Source: Clostridia bacterium (GTDB lineage: Bacteria > Bacillota > Clostridia > Christensenellales > Aristaeellaceae). From it: a stretch of 47,390 nucleotides of DNA. The stretch is taken from positions 1 through 47,390 of the forward strand of contig JAFYQB010000130.1 of the NCBI GenBank assembly GCA_017547285.1. The letters run 5' to 3'. The position numbers and the translations under genes are program-made. The notes below the pieces were generated by a model that searched no databases, was not told the origin of the DNA, and worked only from the letters and a program-made list of their open reading frames with translations. How positions within the stretch are numbered: position 1 is the first letter of the stretch; every line of letters starts with the position of its first letter. Of this stretch, positions 24,464 to 31,763 are shown piece after piece.

Positions 24464-24699
24464 AAACAGTATTTCTCAAGCTGATCCGTTTCTATCAGCG
24501 CAATATCAGCGTGCATACGCCGCCTGCGTGCCGTTTTCAGCCCACCTGTTCGCAGTATGCCTATACAGCGATTGAACGTTTCGGAGCGTTCAAAGGCGGC
24601 TGGCTGGCAATCAGACGGCTTTTGCGCTGTCATCCGTTCAGCCGGGGCGGTTATGACCCGGTACCTGAAGCTCCCCCAACCACTGTAAGGAGAGACTGA
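24460..24699 (+). CDS. yidD: Membrane protein insertion efficiency factor YidD
   Basis: 79 residues with the YidD signature: [19 protein letters not shown], then [19 protein letters not shown] and [20 protein letters not shown]. It is a small membrane-associated helper near YidC and the Sec machinery. The start at 24460 overlaps rnpA. It is followed 5 bases later by yidC. Confidence 0.96.
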   Translation: MKTVFLKLIRFYQRNISVHTPPACRFQPTCSQYAYTAIERFGAFKGGWLAIRRLLRCHPFSRGGYDPVPEAPPTTVRRD

Positions 24700-24704
24700 A
24701 TTCC

Positions 24705-25673
24705 ATGAATGCACTTCTCACGAATATTCTTTACGGCATCAATTCCGTCATTGGCAGCTACGGCTGGTCCATGATTATTTTTACTTTGTTTGTTAAGCTG
24801 CTCATGCTTCCTCTGGACTACAAGAGCCGCAAGGGCATGCGCAAGACCCAGCTGATCCAGCCCGAAATGCAGCGTCTGCAGAAGAAGTACGCCAACGATA
24901 AGGAAAAGCTGAACCAGAAAATGGCCGAGCTGTACCGCAAGGAAGGCGTAAGTCCCATGAGCGGCTGCCTGCCCATGCTGCTGAGCATGGTGGTTCTGTG
25001 GTGCATGTGGGGTGCCATGCGTACCGTTGCCAACATGGAGCTGGCCCGTCAGTGCGTGGACGTGCTGACCACTGGCAACATTGAGTTTGAAGGCTTCCTG
25101 TGGATGAAGAACATCTGGATGCCCGACAGCCCCTTTACCCCTGTGATCGCCGACCAGAAGAGCCTCATGATGATCCAGCCCAAGGACTGGGCCGCTGTGT
25201 TTGCCGCTCTGACGCCTGATCAGGTAACCGCGCTGGCTGGTTTCAACATCGACGCTGCCAATTTTAACGGCGATACCGTCTTTGCTGCCCTGCAGACCCT
25301 GCCTCTCTACGCCGAACAGACCCAGCTGTGGTCCTTTATGCCCGCCGTTAACCTGATCATCACCCAGCTCAAAATTTATGCCAACAACAACGGCTGGTTC
25401 ATCCTGCCTGTGCTGTCTGCCGTCACCCAGTATCTGATGACGCTCAGCCAGCCCCAGCAGCCTGCCGCCAATGGCCAGAATAGCACCGGCCAGTTCATGA
25501 AGTATTTCTTCCCGCTGTTCTCCCTGTGGATCTGCTCCAGCTACAACGCACTGTTCTCTCTGTACTGGGTGATTTCCAACGTGTTTGCGTGGATCCAGAG
25601 CGTCGTGCTCAACAAGGTGTTTGAGAACATGGAAAAGAAGGAGAAGTCCAATAAGGAGGAGAACCTGAAATGA
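24705..25673 (+). CDS. yidC: Membrane protein insertase YidC/SpoIIIJ
   Basis: 322 residues of the Gram-positive YidC/Oxa1 type. TM1 carries GWSMIIFTLFVKLLMLPLDY, followed by the cytoplasmic hairpin (MRKTQLIQPEMQRLQKKY). The second core helix is near MSGCLPMLLSMVVLW and the last helices near YFFPLFSLWICSSYNALFSL. The loop between the second and third core helices is long (about residues 110-225) compared with typical Gram-positive YidC. The N-terminus lacks an obvious lipobox. The acidic/basic tail overlaps jag. Confidence 0.95.
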   Translation: MNALLTNILYGINSVIGSYGWSMIIFTLFVKLLMLPLDYKSRKGMRKTQLIQPEMQRLQKKYANDKEKLNQKMAELYRKEGVSPMSGCLPMLLSMVVLWCMWGAMRTVANMELARQCVDVLTTGNIEFEGFLWMKNIWMPDSPFTPVIADQKSLMMIQPKDWAAVFAALTPDQVTALAGFNIDAANFNGDTVFAALQTLPLYAEQTQLWSFMPAVNLIITQLKIYANNNGWFILPVLSAVTQYLMTLSQPQQPAANGQNSTGQFMKYFFPLFSLWICSSYNALFSLYWVISNVFAWIQSVVLNKVFENMEKKEKSNKEENLK

Positions 25674-26569
25674 GGTCCGTAGAATCCAGCGCCAAAACGA
25701 TGGAAGAAGCGATCAGCCTGGGTCTGGAAAAGCTGGAAGCTTCTATTGCCGACGTTACCATCGACATCGTTGAAGAAGGCACCAAGGGTTTTCTGGGCAT
25801 CGGCAGCAAGCCTTTCGTTGTGCGCCTGACCGTACGCGAAGAGGCGGAAGAAGCCGATGACGTGCTGGGCGATGCACATCTGGAAGACGCTATGAAGGAA
25901 AAGACCGAAAAGAAGCCCGCTCGCAAGAAGCAGCCCAAGGCCGAAAAGACTGAAACTGCTGAAAAGCCCGAAAAGGCTGAAAAGGCTGAAAAGCCTGCCA
26001 AAGAAAACAAGCCCAAGGCTGAAAAAAAACAGCCCAAGGCGGAAGCAGTCAAGGAAGAGCCCGTGGCTGAGCAGCCTGCTGAGGATGTTCCCGAAACGGT
26101 GATGTGCGATCCTGCTACGCCCGAAGGAAAGGCTCAGGAATTCCTGATCGGCCTGACCACCCGCATGGGTGTGAACGTGAGCGTGAATGCCCGTCAGGAT
26201 GAAGAGGGCAATGTTCGCGTGGATATGTTCGGCGATACGCTGGGCATTCTGATCGGTCGCCGCGGCGAAACGCTGGACGCTCTGCAGTACCTGACCAGCC
26301 TGTATGTGAACCGTGGTCAGGAAGGCTACACCCGCGTAACGCTGGATACCGAAAACTACCGTGCCAAGCGTGAAGAAGCGCTGCGCCGCCTGGCCAATCG
26401 CATGGCCAACCGTGCCATCAAGACCGGCCGCAAGGTGGTTATGGAGCCCATGAATCCCTATGAGCGCCGCATCCTGCACAGCGCTCTGCAGCAGAACGAC
26501 GCTGTAACCACGCATTCTGAGGGCGAAGAACCCAACCGTCACGTGGTCATCACCCTTAAGAACCAGTAA
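25670..26569 (+). CDS. khpB: RNA-binding protein KhpB/Jag
   Basis: 299 residues. A Jag_N domain (SSAKTMEEAISLGLEKL; GTKGFLGIGSKPF) is followed by a charged low-complexity Lys/Glu/Ala/Pro linker (about 75-140, AEKPEKAEKAEK type). A KH domain (ILIGRRGETLDALQYLTSLY) and an R3H domain (near MNPYERRILHSALQ) complete it. KhpB with KhpA controls cell elongation and is a known phosphorylation target of PASTA kinases in streptococci. It overlaps the yidC stop as ATGA. A terminator follows; mnmE does not. Confidence 0.94.
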   Translation: MRSVESSAKTMEEAISLGLEKLEASIADVTIDIVEEGTKGFLGIGSKPFVVRLTVREEAEEADDVLGDAHLEDAMKEKTEKKPARKKQPKAEKTETAEKPEKAEKAEKPAKENKPKAEKKQPKAEAVKEEPVAEQPAEDVPETVMCDPATPEGKAQEFLIGLTTRMGVNVSVNARQDEEGNVRVDMFGDTLGILIGRRGETLDALQYLTSLYVNRGQEGYTRVTLDTENYRAKREEALRRLANRMANRAIKTGRKVVMEPMNPYERRILHSALQQNDAVTTHSEGEEPNRHVVITLKNQ

Positions 26570-26583
26570 AGAATTCATTCAGC

Positions 26584-26614
26584 AGCCACGCCAAAAACGT
26601 GGCTGTTGTTTTTT
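26584..26614 (+). terminator. Terminator of the rpmH-jag operon
   Basis: AGCCACG (26584-26590) pairs with CGTGGCT (26598-26604), followed by GTTGTTTTTT. Confidence 0.88.
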
Positions 26615-26626
26615 ATGGTCAATTTC

Positions 26627-26655
26627 TTGAGAATTTATCAATCATATGTTATAAT
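26627..26655 (+). promoter_or_regulatory. rex promoter
   Basis: TTGAGA (26627-26632), 17 bases, TATAAT (26650-26655) with an extended -10 TG. I see no clear Rex palindrome (TTGTGAA-type) over it. Confidence 0.8.
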
Positions 26656-26724
26656 AAATTGATTGGCATCTTTTGTCTGCGTATGTTTGCCTGATCATTG
26701 TCATTCCATTTTTGGAGGGGTTTT

Positions 26725-27351
26725 ATGGCAGGTTATGTTTCCGAGGCGGTCATCAAGCGTCTGCCCGCATATTACCGTCATTTAAAAGAACTGGAACAGG
26801 AAGGAATCATGCAGATTTCTTCTCAGGGACTGGGCGAACGCATGGGCTTTACAGCGTCGCAGATTCGTCAGGATATCAATAGCTTTGGTGGCTTTGGCCG
26901 TCAGGGATATGGCTACCATGTAACAGATCTGCGCATGCATATTGGTCACATCATGGGTGTGGATCAAAAACACAGAATGATCATTGTTGGTTCCGGCAAC
27001 ATCGGTACGGCAGTCGCTTTGGCGGATTCCTTTCCGCGCAACGGTTTTGAAACCGTCGCTCTGTTTGACAACAGCGAGCGTAAAATTGGCAGCAGGATCG
27101 GGGAATTGATCGTGCAGGATGCAGCCGGTCTGAAACGTTATTTGGATGAGAACACTGTGGACATTGCGGTGCTGGCGCTGCCGGCGAACTGCGCGCAGGA
27201 AGTTGCAAACCAGCTGTATGCCTATGGTGTGCGCGGTTTCTGGAATTTTGCGCCTGTCGATCTGAAGGTGCCTGCGGATGCTGCACTGGTGAATGTCCAT
27301 CTGGATGAAGGTTTGCAGGTGCTCAGTTACCGAATGCAGCAGACCAGATAA
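26725..27351 (+). CDS. rex: Redox-sensing transcriptional repressor Rex
   Basis: 208 residues. The N-terminal winged helix (VIKRLPAYYRHLKEL and SSQGLGERMGFTASQIRQD) contacts DNA. The Rossmann domain has GSGNIGTAVA (near 91-100) for NADH/NAD binding, and DLRMHIG links the two. Rex represses fermentation and respiration genes until NADH rises. The start at 26725 has GGAGG seven bases upstream. No obvious target gene is adjacent, so this looks like a solo locus. Confidence 0.96.
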   Translation: MAGYVSEAVIKRLPAYYRHLKELEQEGIMQISSQGLGERMGFTASQIRQDINSFGGFGRQGYGYHVTDLRMHIGHIMGVDQKHRMIIVGSGNIGTAVALADSFPRNGFETVALFDNSERKIGSRIGELIVQDAAGLKRYLDENTVDIAVLALPANCAQEVANQLYAYGVRGFWNFAPVDLKVPADAALVNVHLDEGLQVLSYRMQQTR

Positions 27352-27462
27352 AACGGCGTGTGCCGGTTGTAATTCGACCAAAAGAGGGAAAAGCTGAGTC
27401 CGTTTTACCAACCAGACTTGACTTTTCTGCAACAAAAAACCTGTGGACAAGGAGGCGTCGCC

Positions 27463-29211
27463 ATGGCGGCGGACCGTTTTCGCACGCAGGATACCATTAT
27501 AAACGAAGAAGGCGAGTTTGCTGCTCCGGTCCGCCTTCATAACACGGAATACGAAAGCATGATTGATACGGGCAAAGAACAGCCGGAAGATACGTTTGTG
27601 TTTGATGATGAACCAACGTGGAATCAACCTGTTACTGCACCGGTCAGACCTCCGCATCCGCAGCAGCGGCAGCCGGTGAAGAACTCCGGAAAACGGAAAA
27701 AAAGAAAAAGCAGCGGCTGGCGTGCCTATGCGTGCGTGATGGTGATCTGTCTGAGCCTTGCCGGTACGCTGTTTTTGGGCGTTGTAATGATGCCCCAGCT
27801 GGCAGGCTACTTCTGGCGGGATTTTGACAATTTTGCTTTCATCAATGGCGAACTGCTGCGCTATGATCCGGAAACGGTGACAACGTATAAGCAGTATCGT
27901 TCTTATATGGACAGAGACGTCATTTATCCCGGAATCTTTATTGACGGCATTCATGTGGGGGATATGACGGTTGAGGAAGCCCGGGAAGCTCTGGCGGATA
28001 CACATACAACGCTGGAGGATGCCTTTTCTGTGACGGTTGCTGTTGGCAACAAGACCTGGACGCTGAATCCATCCAATGTGCCTGCAAGCAGGGATCTGGG
28101 AAATGTGCTGGAAAAAGCCTATGCCATTGGCCGCAGCAACACCACTGATATTCATACCACCATGCGTACGCCGTTCCGTGAACGCGCAGATACAGCAGTG
28201 GCGCTGCGTCAGAACGGCGTGAATCTGACCACGACGGCCACTTATGACAAGGAAGCAGTTCGCAGCATCGCGGCGGAGATCGCAGCATATGTGACCCGCG
28301 ATCCAATTGACGCGCAGATCCAGAGCTTTGATTACAATACACGCACATTCAGCTTTACCGAATCCCAGCCGGGTGTGACCATTGATCAGGAATTGCTGTA
28401 TCAGCGGATGATCGAGGCACTGGATCGCTGGGAAAAGAATGTTACGATCACTGTGCCGCCTGTGATCACCGAACCGTTGGTGACCACTGAGCAGATGATG
28501 GACAGCTTTACGCTGATCGCTGCCTACACCACCAAAACCACCAGCGAATCCAACCGCAATACCAACATCCGCCTGGCCTGCGAAGCCATCAACGGTACGG
28601 CCTTAATGCCCGGAGAGGTATTCAGTTTTAATGGAGCTACCGGCCAGCGCACCACCGCCAAGGGCTACAAATCCGCCGGCGCCATTGCTGCCGGACAGAG
28701 CATTGAAGAAGTAGGCGGCGGCATCTGTCAGGTATCTTCCACCATTTTCAATGCTGTGGCGCGCGCCAATCTGGAAATCACTTCCCGCAGTCCCCATGCA
28801 TGGCCCAGCACCTATGTCAATATCGGTGAGGATGCGACCGTCAACTGGCCGAATCTGGACTTCAAGTTCAAGAACAACACCAACAGTCCCATCTTCCTGA
28901 TCACCTACTATAAGGACAGGCAGATGAGCGCGGAAATCTGGGGTATGTCGCTGGGGGACGGCGTGACCATTGATCTGGAATCCACCATTACTCAGACCAA
29001 CTACCCGCCCTCTGAAGCCAAGTACGTGTATAATCCTGAAATCCCGTACGGCCTGAGCGAAACCACTGTGAAAAAACGCACCGGCTATGTGGTGGAAACC
29101 TATAAGGTATGGTATAAAGATGGCGTGGAAACCAGCCGCGAACTTATGCATAAGAGTACCTACAAGCCCTATCAGGAGGTTGTGGAGTACAATTACGAGT
29201 TTACCTATTGA
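27463..29211 (+). CDS. VanW family membrane-anchored protein
   Basis: 582 residues. A charged cytoplasmic head of about 85 residues ending KKRKSSG precedes one transmembrane helix (about 87-110). The outer part has a YoaR-like peptidoglycan-binding domain (IFIDGIHVGDMTVEEAREAL) and then a VanW domain (RNTNIRLACEAINGTALMPG, FSFNGATGQRT and VGGGICQVSSTIFNA). A G5-like tail follows (KKRTGYVVETYKVWYKDGVE). The VanW function is unknown; it is envelope-associated and not by itself a vancomycin-resistance gene. The start at 27463 has AAGGAGG seven bases upstream. Confidence 0.9.
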   Translation: MAADRFRTQDTIINEEGEFAAPVRLHNTEYESMIDTGKEQPEDTFVFDDEPTWNQPVTAPVRPPHPQQRQPVKNSGKRKKRKSSGWRAYACVMVICLSLAGTLFLGVVMMPQLAGYFWRDFDNFAFINGELLRYDPETVTTYKQYRSYMDRDVIYPGIFIDGIHVGDMTVEEAREALADTHTTLEDAFSVTVAVGNKTWTLNPSNVPASRDLGNVLEKAYAIGRSNTTDIHTTMRTPFRERADTAVALRQNGVNLTTTATYDKEAVRSIAAEIAAYVTRDPIDAQIQSFDYNTRTFSFTESQPGVTIDQELLYQRMIEALDRWEKNVTITVPPVITEPLVTTEQMMDSFTLIAAYTTKTTSESNRNTNIRLACEAINGTALMPGEVFSFNGATGQRTTAKGYKSAGAIAAGQSIEEVGGGICQVSSTIFNAVARANLEITSRSPHAWPSTYVNIGEDATVNWPNLDFKFKNNTNSPIFLITYYKDRQMSAEIWGMSLGDGVTIDLESTITQTNYPPSEAKYVYNPEIPYGLSETTVKKRTGYVVETYKVWYKDGVETSRELMHKSTYKPYQEVVEYNYEFTY

Positions 29212-29218
29212 TGAAAAG

Positions 29219-29334
29219 CCTTCCCTTAGGCAAAGGGTGTAAGGAAAGCCTTGCACGGCAAGGCTTCCGAAACTGACGCGCATGTCGTCAGTTTCGGAAC
29301 AAGAGTCGGAGGACTGCGGCCCTCCGACTCCTCC
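29219..29334 (-). repeat. Family A multi-hairpin repeat, copy 2 (inverted)
   Basis: Read on the minus strand this matches copy 1: GGAGTCGGAGG/CCTCCGACTC, then CCGAAACTGACG/CGTCAGTTTCGG (29267-29297), then AAGCCTTGC/GCAAGGCTT and a CCCTT-rich stem. Relative to copies 1 and 3 one pair of the main stem changes from G-C to A-T on both arms, and loops differ. It lies eight bases after the VanW stop. Confidence 0.85.
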
Positions 29335-29357
29335 CATGACTTTTTTTGACAAGCTGT

Positions 29358-29390
29358 GGGCTTCCTCTTTTGAGGGGAAGCCCTCTGTTT
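29358..29390. terminator. Hairpin between convergent VanW and GNAT genes
   Basis: GGGCTTCC (29358-29365) pairs with GGAAGCCC (29376-29383). A TCTGTTT follows on the plus strand. On the minus strand the T-rich stretch is displaced by about ten bases. It is probably the VanW-side terminator. Confidence 0.5.
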
Positions 29391-29964
29391 ATATGCTTTC
29401 GTACATATCATAGACAACGTAGCCACTTACGCCTTCCAGCGATCCGGGGCGGCATTCCTGCACCATCATGCAGCGCGGTTCCTGCAGCGGAATGCCGCTG
29501 GTTGCGTAGCTGTTGTATCCGGTCGATGTCACAAAGCCAAAACGGTTATAGAAGTGATAATCGCCTTCCACAATAATGCCCTTGTAATCCAATGTTTTGG
29601 CAGTTTCCAGCCCCTTACGCAGCATGGTTTCGCCTATACCCTGACGGTAATAATCCGCATGGACTGCAACCGGAGCAAGAATCAGCATGTCGCATTCGGC
29701 TTCAGGATTATATCCGCCTTGCGGTGTGGGGGATAAGGGAAACTCGGAAAACATAAAGTGCCCAACGATTTTGTCATTCAGCAGAGCAACAAAGGACAGT
29801 ACTGGACGATAGAAAGCTTTGCTGCGGATTTCTTCGATTAATGCCACTTCATCGGAGCCATCGGAATAAGGCGTATGCTCGGCAAATGCGCGGCGTACCA
29901 GTGCATTGATAACGTGAAAATCAGCAGGTGTTTCAGGTCGGATGGTGATATCGGTGCGAATCAT
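29389..29964 (-). CDS. GNAT family N-acetyltransferase (YhbS-like)
   Basis: 191 residues. It begins IRPETPADFHVINALVRRAF and continues EEIRSKAFYRPVLSFVAL. LAPVAVHADYYRQGIGETML holds the acetyl-CoA loop (RQGIG), and EGDYHFYNRFGFV is typical of YhbS/COG3153 proteins. The substrate is unknown. The start MIRTD at 29964 is set by GGGGAG six bases upstream. The frame stays open for another 51 codons upstream, but that stretch is compositionally odd and lies in the leader. A promoter sits at 30132-30161. Confidence 0.85.
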   Translation of the reverse strand: MIRTDITIRPETPADFHVINALVRRAFAEHTPYSDGSDEVALIEEIRSKAFYRPVLSFVALLNDKIVGHFMFSEFPLSPTPQGGYNPEAECDMLILAPVAVHADYYRQGIGETMLRKGLETAKTLDYKGIIVEGDYHFYNRFGFVTSTGYNSYATSGIPLQEPRCMMVQECRPGSLEGVSGYVVYDMYESI

Positions 29965-30131
29965 GGATACTCCCCTTTGTTTGATGATTTGCTGACCGGA
30001 GCAGGAACGCCCGCCAAAACAGCATGTATGTACAGCAAACAAAGCGGTCAGCAGCCGCTTTACATTTTGCAAATACATACAGCGTTCCTTAACGAACCGA
30101 CATCCAAATACCTCCATCTAAAGCTGAAGTC

Positions 30132-30161
30132 AGTATACTATAAGCAAAAAAGTTATGTCAA
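30132..30161 (-). promoter_or_regulatory. Promoter of the YhbS-like GNAT gene
   Basis: On the minus strand TTGACA (30156-30161), 18 bases, TATACT (30132-30137). It implies a leader of roughly 160 bases. Confidence 0.72.
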
Positions 30162-30236
30162 GCACCCTTGAAGAGAAGACATACAGGCGAACCGAGGCGC
30201 GTGCCTGATCACCGCGCCCCCAGTATCATCCCCCAA

Positions 30237-30266
30237 CAAAAAAGCCCCGCGCCAAAGGCGCGGAGC
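30237..30266 (-). terminator. Terminator of the DUF3048 gene
   Basis: On the minus strand GCTCCGCGC pairs with GCGCGGGGC around a short loop, followed by TTTTTTGTT. It lies about 25 bases after the stop. Confidence 0.85.
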
Positions 30267-30291
30267 CGGGATTCAGGGGATGCCCTGACGA

Positions 30292-31557
30292 TTAGTTGCC
30301 GTAGGTCAGCAGGCTCTCGGGCGGGAAGTGGCCGATGAAGGTCTTGCCGCGGGTGAGCTGGATCTCGTTACCCTGATCGTCAAAGAAGACAGTGGGGGTT
30401 TCGATGGACTCACGTACCCAGTAGCCGGGGATGTAGCGGCCGCCGATGAAGATATCGGCATTGCCCTTGCCAACGCTCTGCATCACGGGCATGATGCGGT
30501 TGTTGTTGGTGTATTCATACTCAACGCGCTGGATGATCACGTTGCTGAAGGACATCTGCTCCATGTTATCCGCTTCGCGGTCATTGGCACCAGCAAAGGT
30601 CATGTAAGGAGCTTCGCCGCTGTAACGCAGGTAGAGGTTTTCGGCTTCGTCGTATACGAAGTGGGAAATCCACTTCTTGTGACCCCAGTCCAGATTGACG
30701 GAATAGGCCATATCGTAGCCATCGGTATAGGGGCTTACATCGGTGAACAGGAAGGGATGGGGCTCGGCAATGGTGGTTTCGGGTACCAGGGTCTGCAGAC
30801 CGTAAGCGTCAACACTCAGGTTGTCGGGGGCACGTACGCCCTGTACACGCTCGTTGAATTCGCCGGGACGCACGTTGGTTTCAATGTTGAAAGCAACACC
30901 CTTTTTGCTTGCGCCCAGGTCAGCGAACATGGCGGCAATGTTGTTTTCTTCCGCACGGGGACCGCCGCAGTAGGCGATGCCGCCCTGCCACTCTTCACGC
31001 AGCAGCACGTGGCCGATACGGGCAGAACGCACGGGACCGGCCGTTACTTCAAAGCCGTCGGCCAGAATGTCGCTGAACAGGAAGGAAATACGGGTAGCGC
31101 CGTCACGGTACAGAATGCCTTCGTAAACGATGTCAGCGTACTGACCGCCCCAGGGGGCACGGGCGCCGATGCCAGCAGCGGAAACCTTCTTGGACTTGGC
31201 ATCGTTCTTGGTCAGCTCCTGACCGCGGGCCAGCTTTTCAGCAGCAGAGAAGGTGAGAGCGCCGTCATAGGTTTCACTGGCTTCGGAGTTGCTGATCTGA
31301 ACGATCATGGGCATGTAGCGGGCAGAGGTATCGTAGGGCATGCCGGTGGTGGGGCTTTCGCCTTCAATCAAAGGATTGATGTCCATTTCTCCCTCGTTGG
31401 GGGTGATTTTGCGGTCTTCCACCTTCTGCAGGACCACATAACCTGCGGTGGGCATGGTATAGGTGTTTTCTTTTTCTTTGGAGTTGGTGGCGGCCAGAGC
31501 AGAGATGCTGGTCATCATCAGCATCACGGTCAGGACAAAGCAAAGAATTTTCTTCAC
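30292..31557 (-). CDS. DUF3048 domain secreted protein (YerB-like)
   Basis: 421 residues. A signal peptide (KKILCFVLTVMLMMTSISALA) has a probable cleavage after ALA; no lipobox cysteine is seen, unlike Bacillus YerB. The DUF3048 pattern is present: ARYMPMIVQISN, ADIVYEGILYRDGATRISFL, AGPVRSARIGHVLL and a C-terminal half with GGRYIPGYWVRES and DDQGNEIQLTRGKTFIGHFP. The function is unknown; it is a secreted or wall-side protein. The start is GTG at 31557, with GGAGG seven bases upstream. It has its own promoter and terminator. Confidence 0.9.
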   Translation of the reverse strand: MKKILCFVLTVMLMMTSISALAATNSKEKENTYTMPTAGYVVLQKVEDRKITPNEGEMDINPLIEGESPTTGMPYDTSARYMPMIVQISNSEASETYDGALTFSAAEKLARGQELTKNDAKSKKVSAAGIGARAPWGGQYADIVYEGILYRDGATRISFLFSDILADGFEVTAGPVRSARIGHVLLREEWQGGIAYCGGPRAEENNIAAMFADLGASKKGVAFNIETNVRPGEFNERVQGVRAPDNLSVDAYGLQTLVPETTIAEPHPFLFTDVSPYTDGYDMAYSVNLDWGHKKWISHFVYDEAENLYLRYSGEAPYMTFAGANDREADNMEQMSFSNVIIQRVEYEYTNNNRIMPVMQSVGKGNADIFIGGRYIPGYWVRESIETPTVFFDDQGNEIQLTRGKTFIGHFPPESLLTYGN

Positions 31558-31607
31558 GGAATAACCTCCTCTTATCGTTCCAGACGTGTTTATACACGCC
31601 ATTTTTT

Positions 31608-31637
31608 ATTATACCATTAGTGGAAATAACCTGTCAA
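31608..31637 (-). promoter_or_regulatory. Promoter of the DUF3048 gene
   Basis: On the minus strand TTGACA (31632-31637), 18 bases, TATAAT (31608-31613). A CGTGT/ACACG hairpin occurs in the short leader. Confidence 0.85.
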
Positions 31638-31680
31638 TCAATGTACCTGCCATATTTGAAACGAAATCAATTCACAGCAA

Positions 31681-31733
31681 ATTCCCCCTTGCAAAACGCC
31701 GTCATACAGAATAGACGTTTCACAAGGGGGAAT
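31681..31733 (-). terminator. Long hairpin after the second MATE gene
   Basis: ATTCCCCCTTG (31681-31691) pairs with CAAGGGGGAAT (31723-31733). The stem extends inward through AAACG/CGTTT after a symmetric CA/CA internal loop. On the minus strand only a short TTT follows, so it is a weak terminator or a 3' stabiliser. Confidence 0.55.
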
Positions 31734-31763
31734 GGTTTCAGTATTGAAAAAATGAACAATTGC

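Larger units (their letters stand above)
29965..30291. other. Structured leader and intergenic region
   Basis: Without a confident gene. The minus-strand leader of the GNAT gene (about 165 bases, 29965-30131) contains alternative pairings: GCTGACCG (29990-29997) can pair with CGGTCAGC near 30045, which can instead fold locally in GCGGTCAGCAGCCGC. ATGTATGT near 30024 faces ACATACA near 30074. To the right, 30162-30236 shows only a short AGGC/GCCT hairpin, and 30237-30266 is the DUF3048 terminator. Confidence 0.5.

Noticed and set aside
26656..26724. Rex autoregulatory operator in the rex leader
   Set aside because: I looked for a TTGTGAA/TTCACAA-type palindrome and did not find one.
27442..27450. 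TGTGGACAA resembling a DnaA box upstream of the VanW gene
   Set aside because: Single site with no cluster and no AT-rich unwinding region; not enough for an origin.
27463..29211. VanW protein as evidence of glycopeptide resistance
   Set aside because: No VanH/A/X/R/S genes nearby; VanW-domain proteins are widespread and not diagnostic of resistance.
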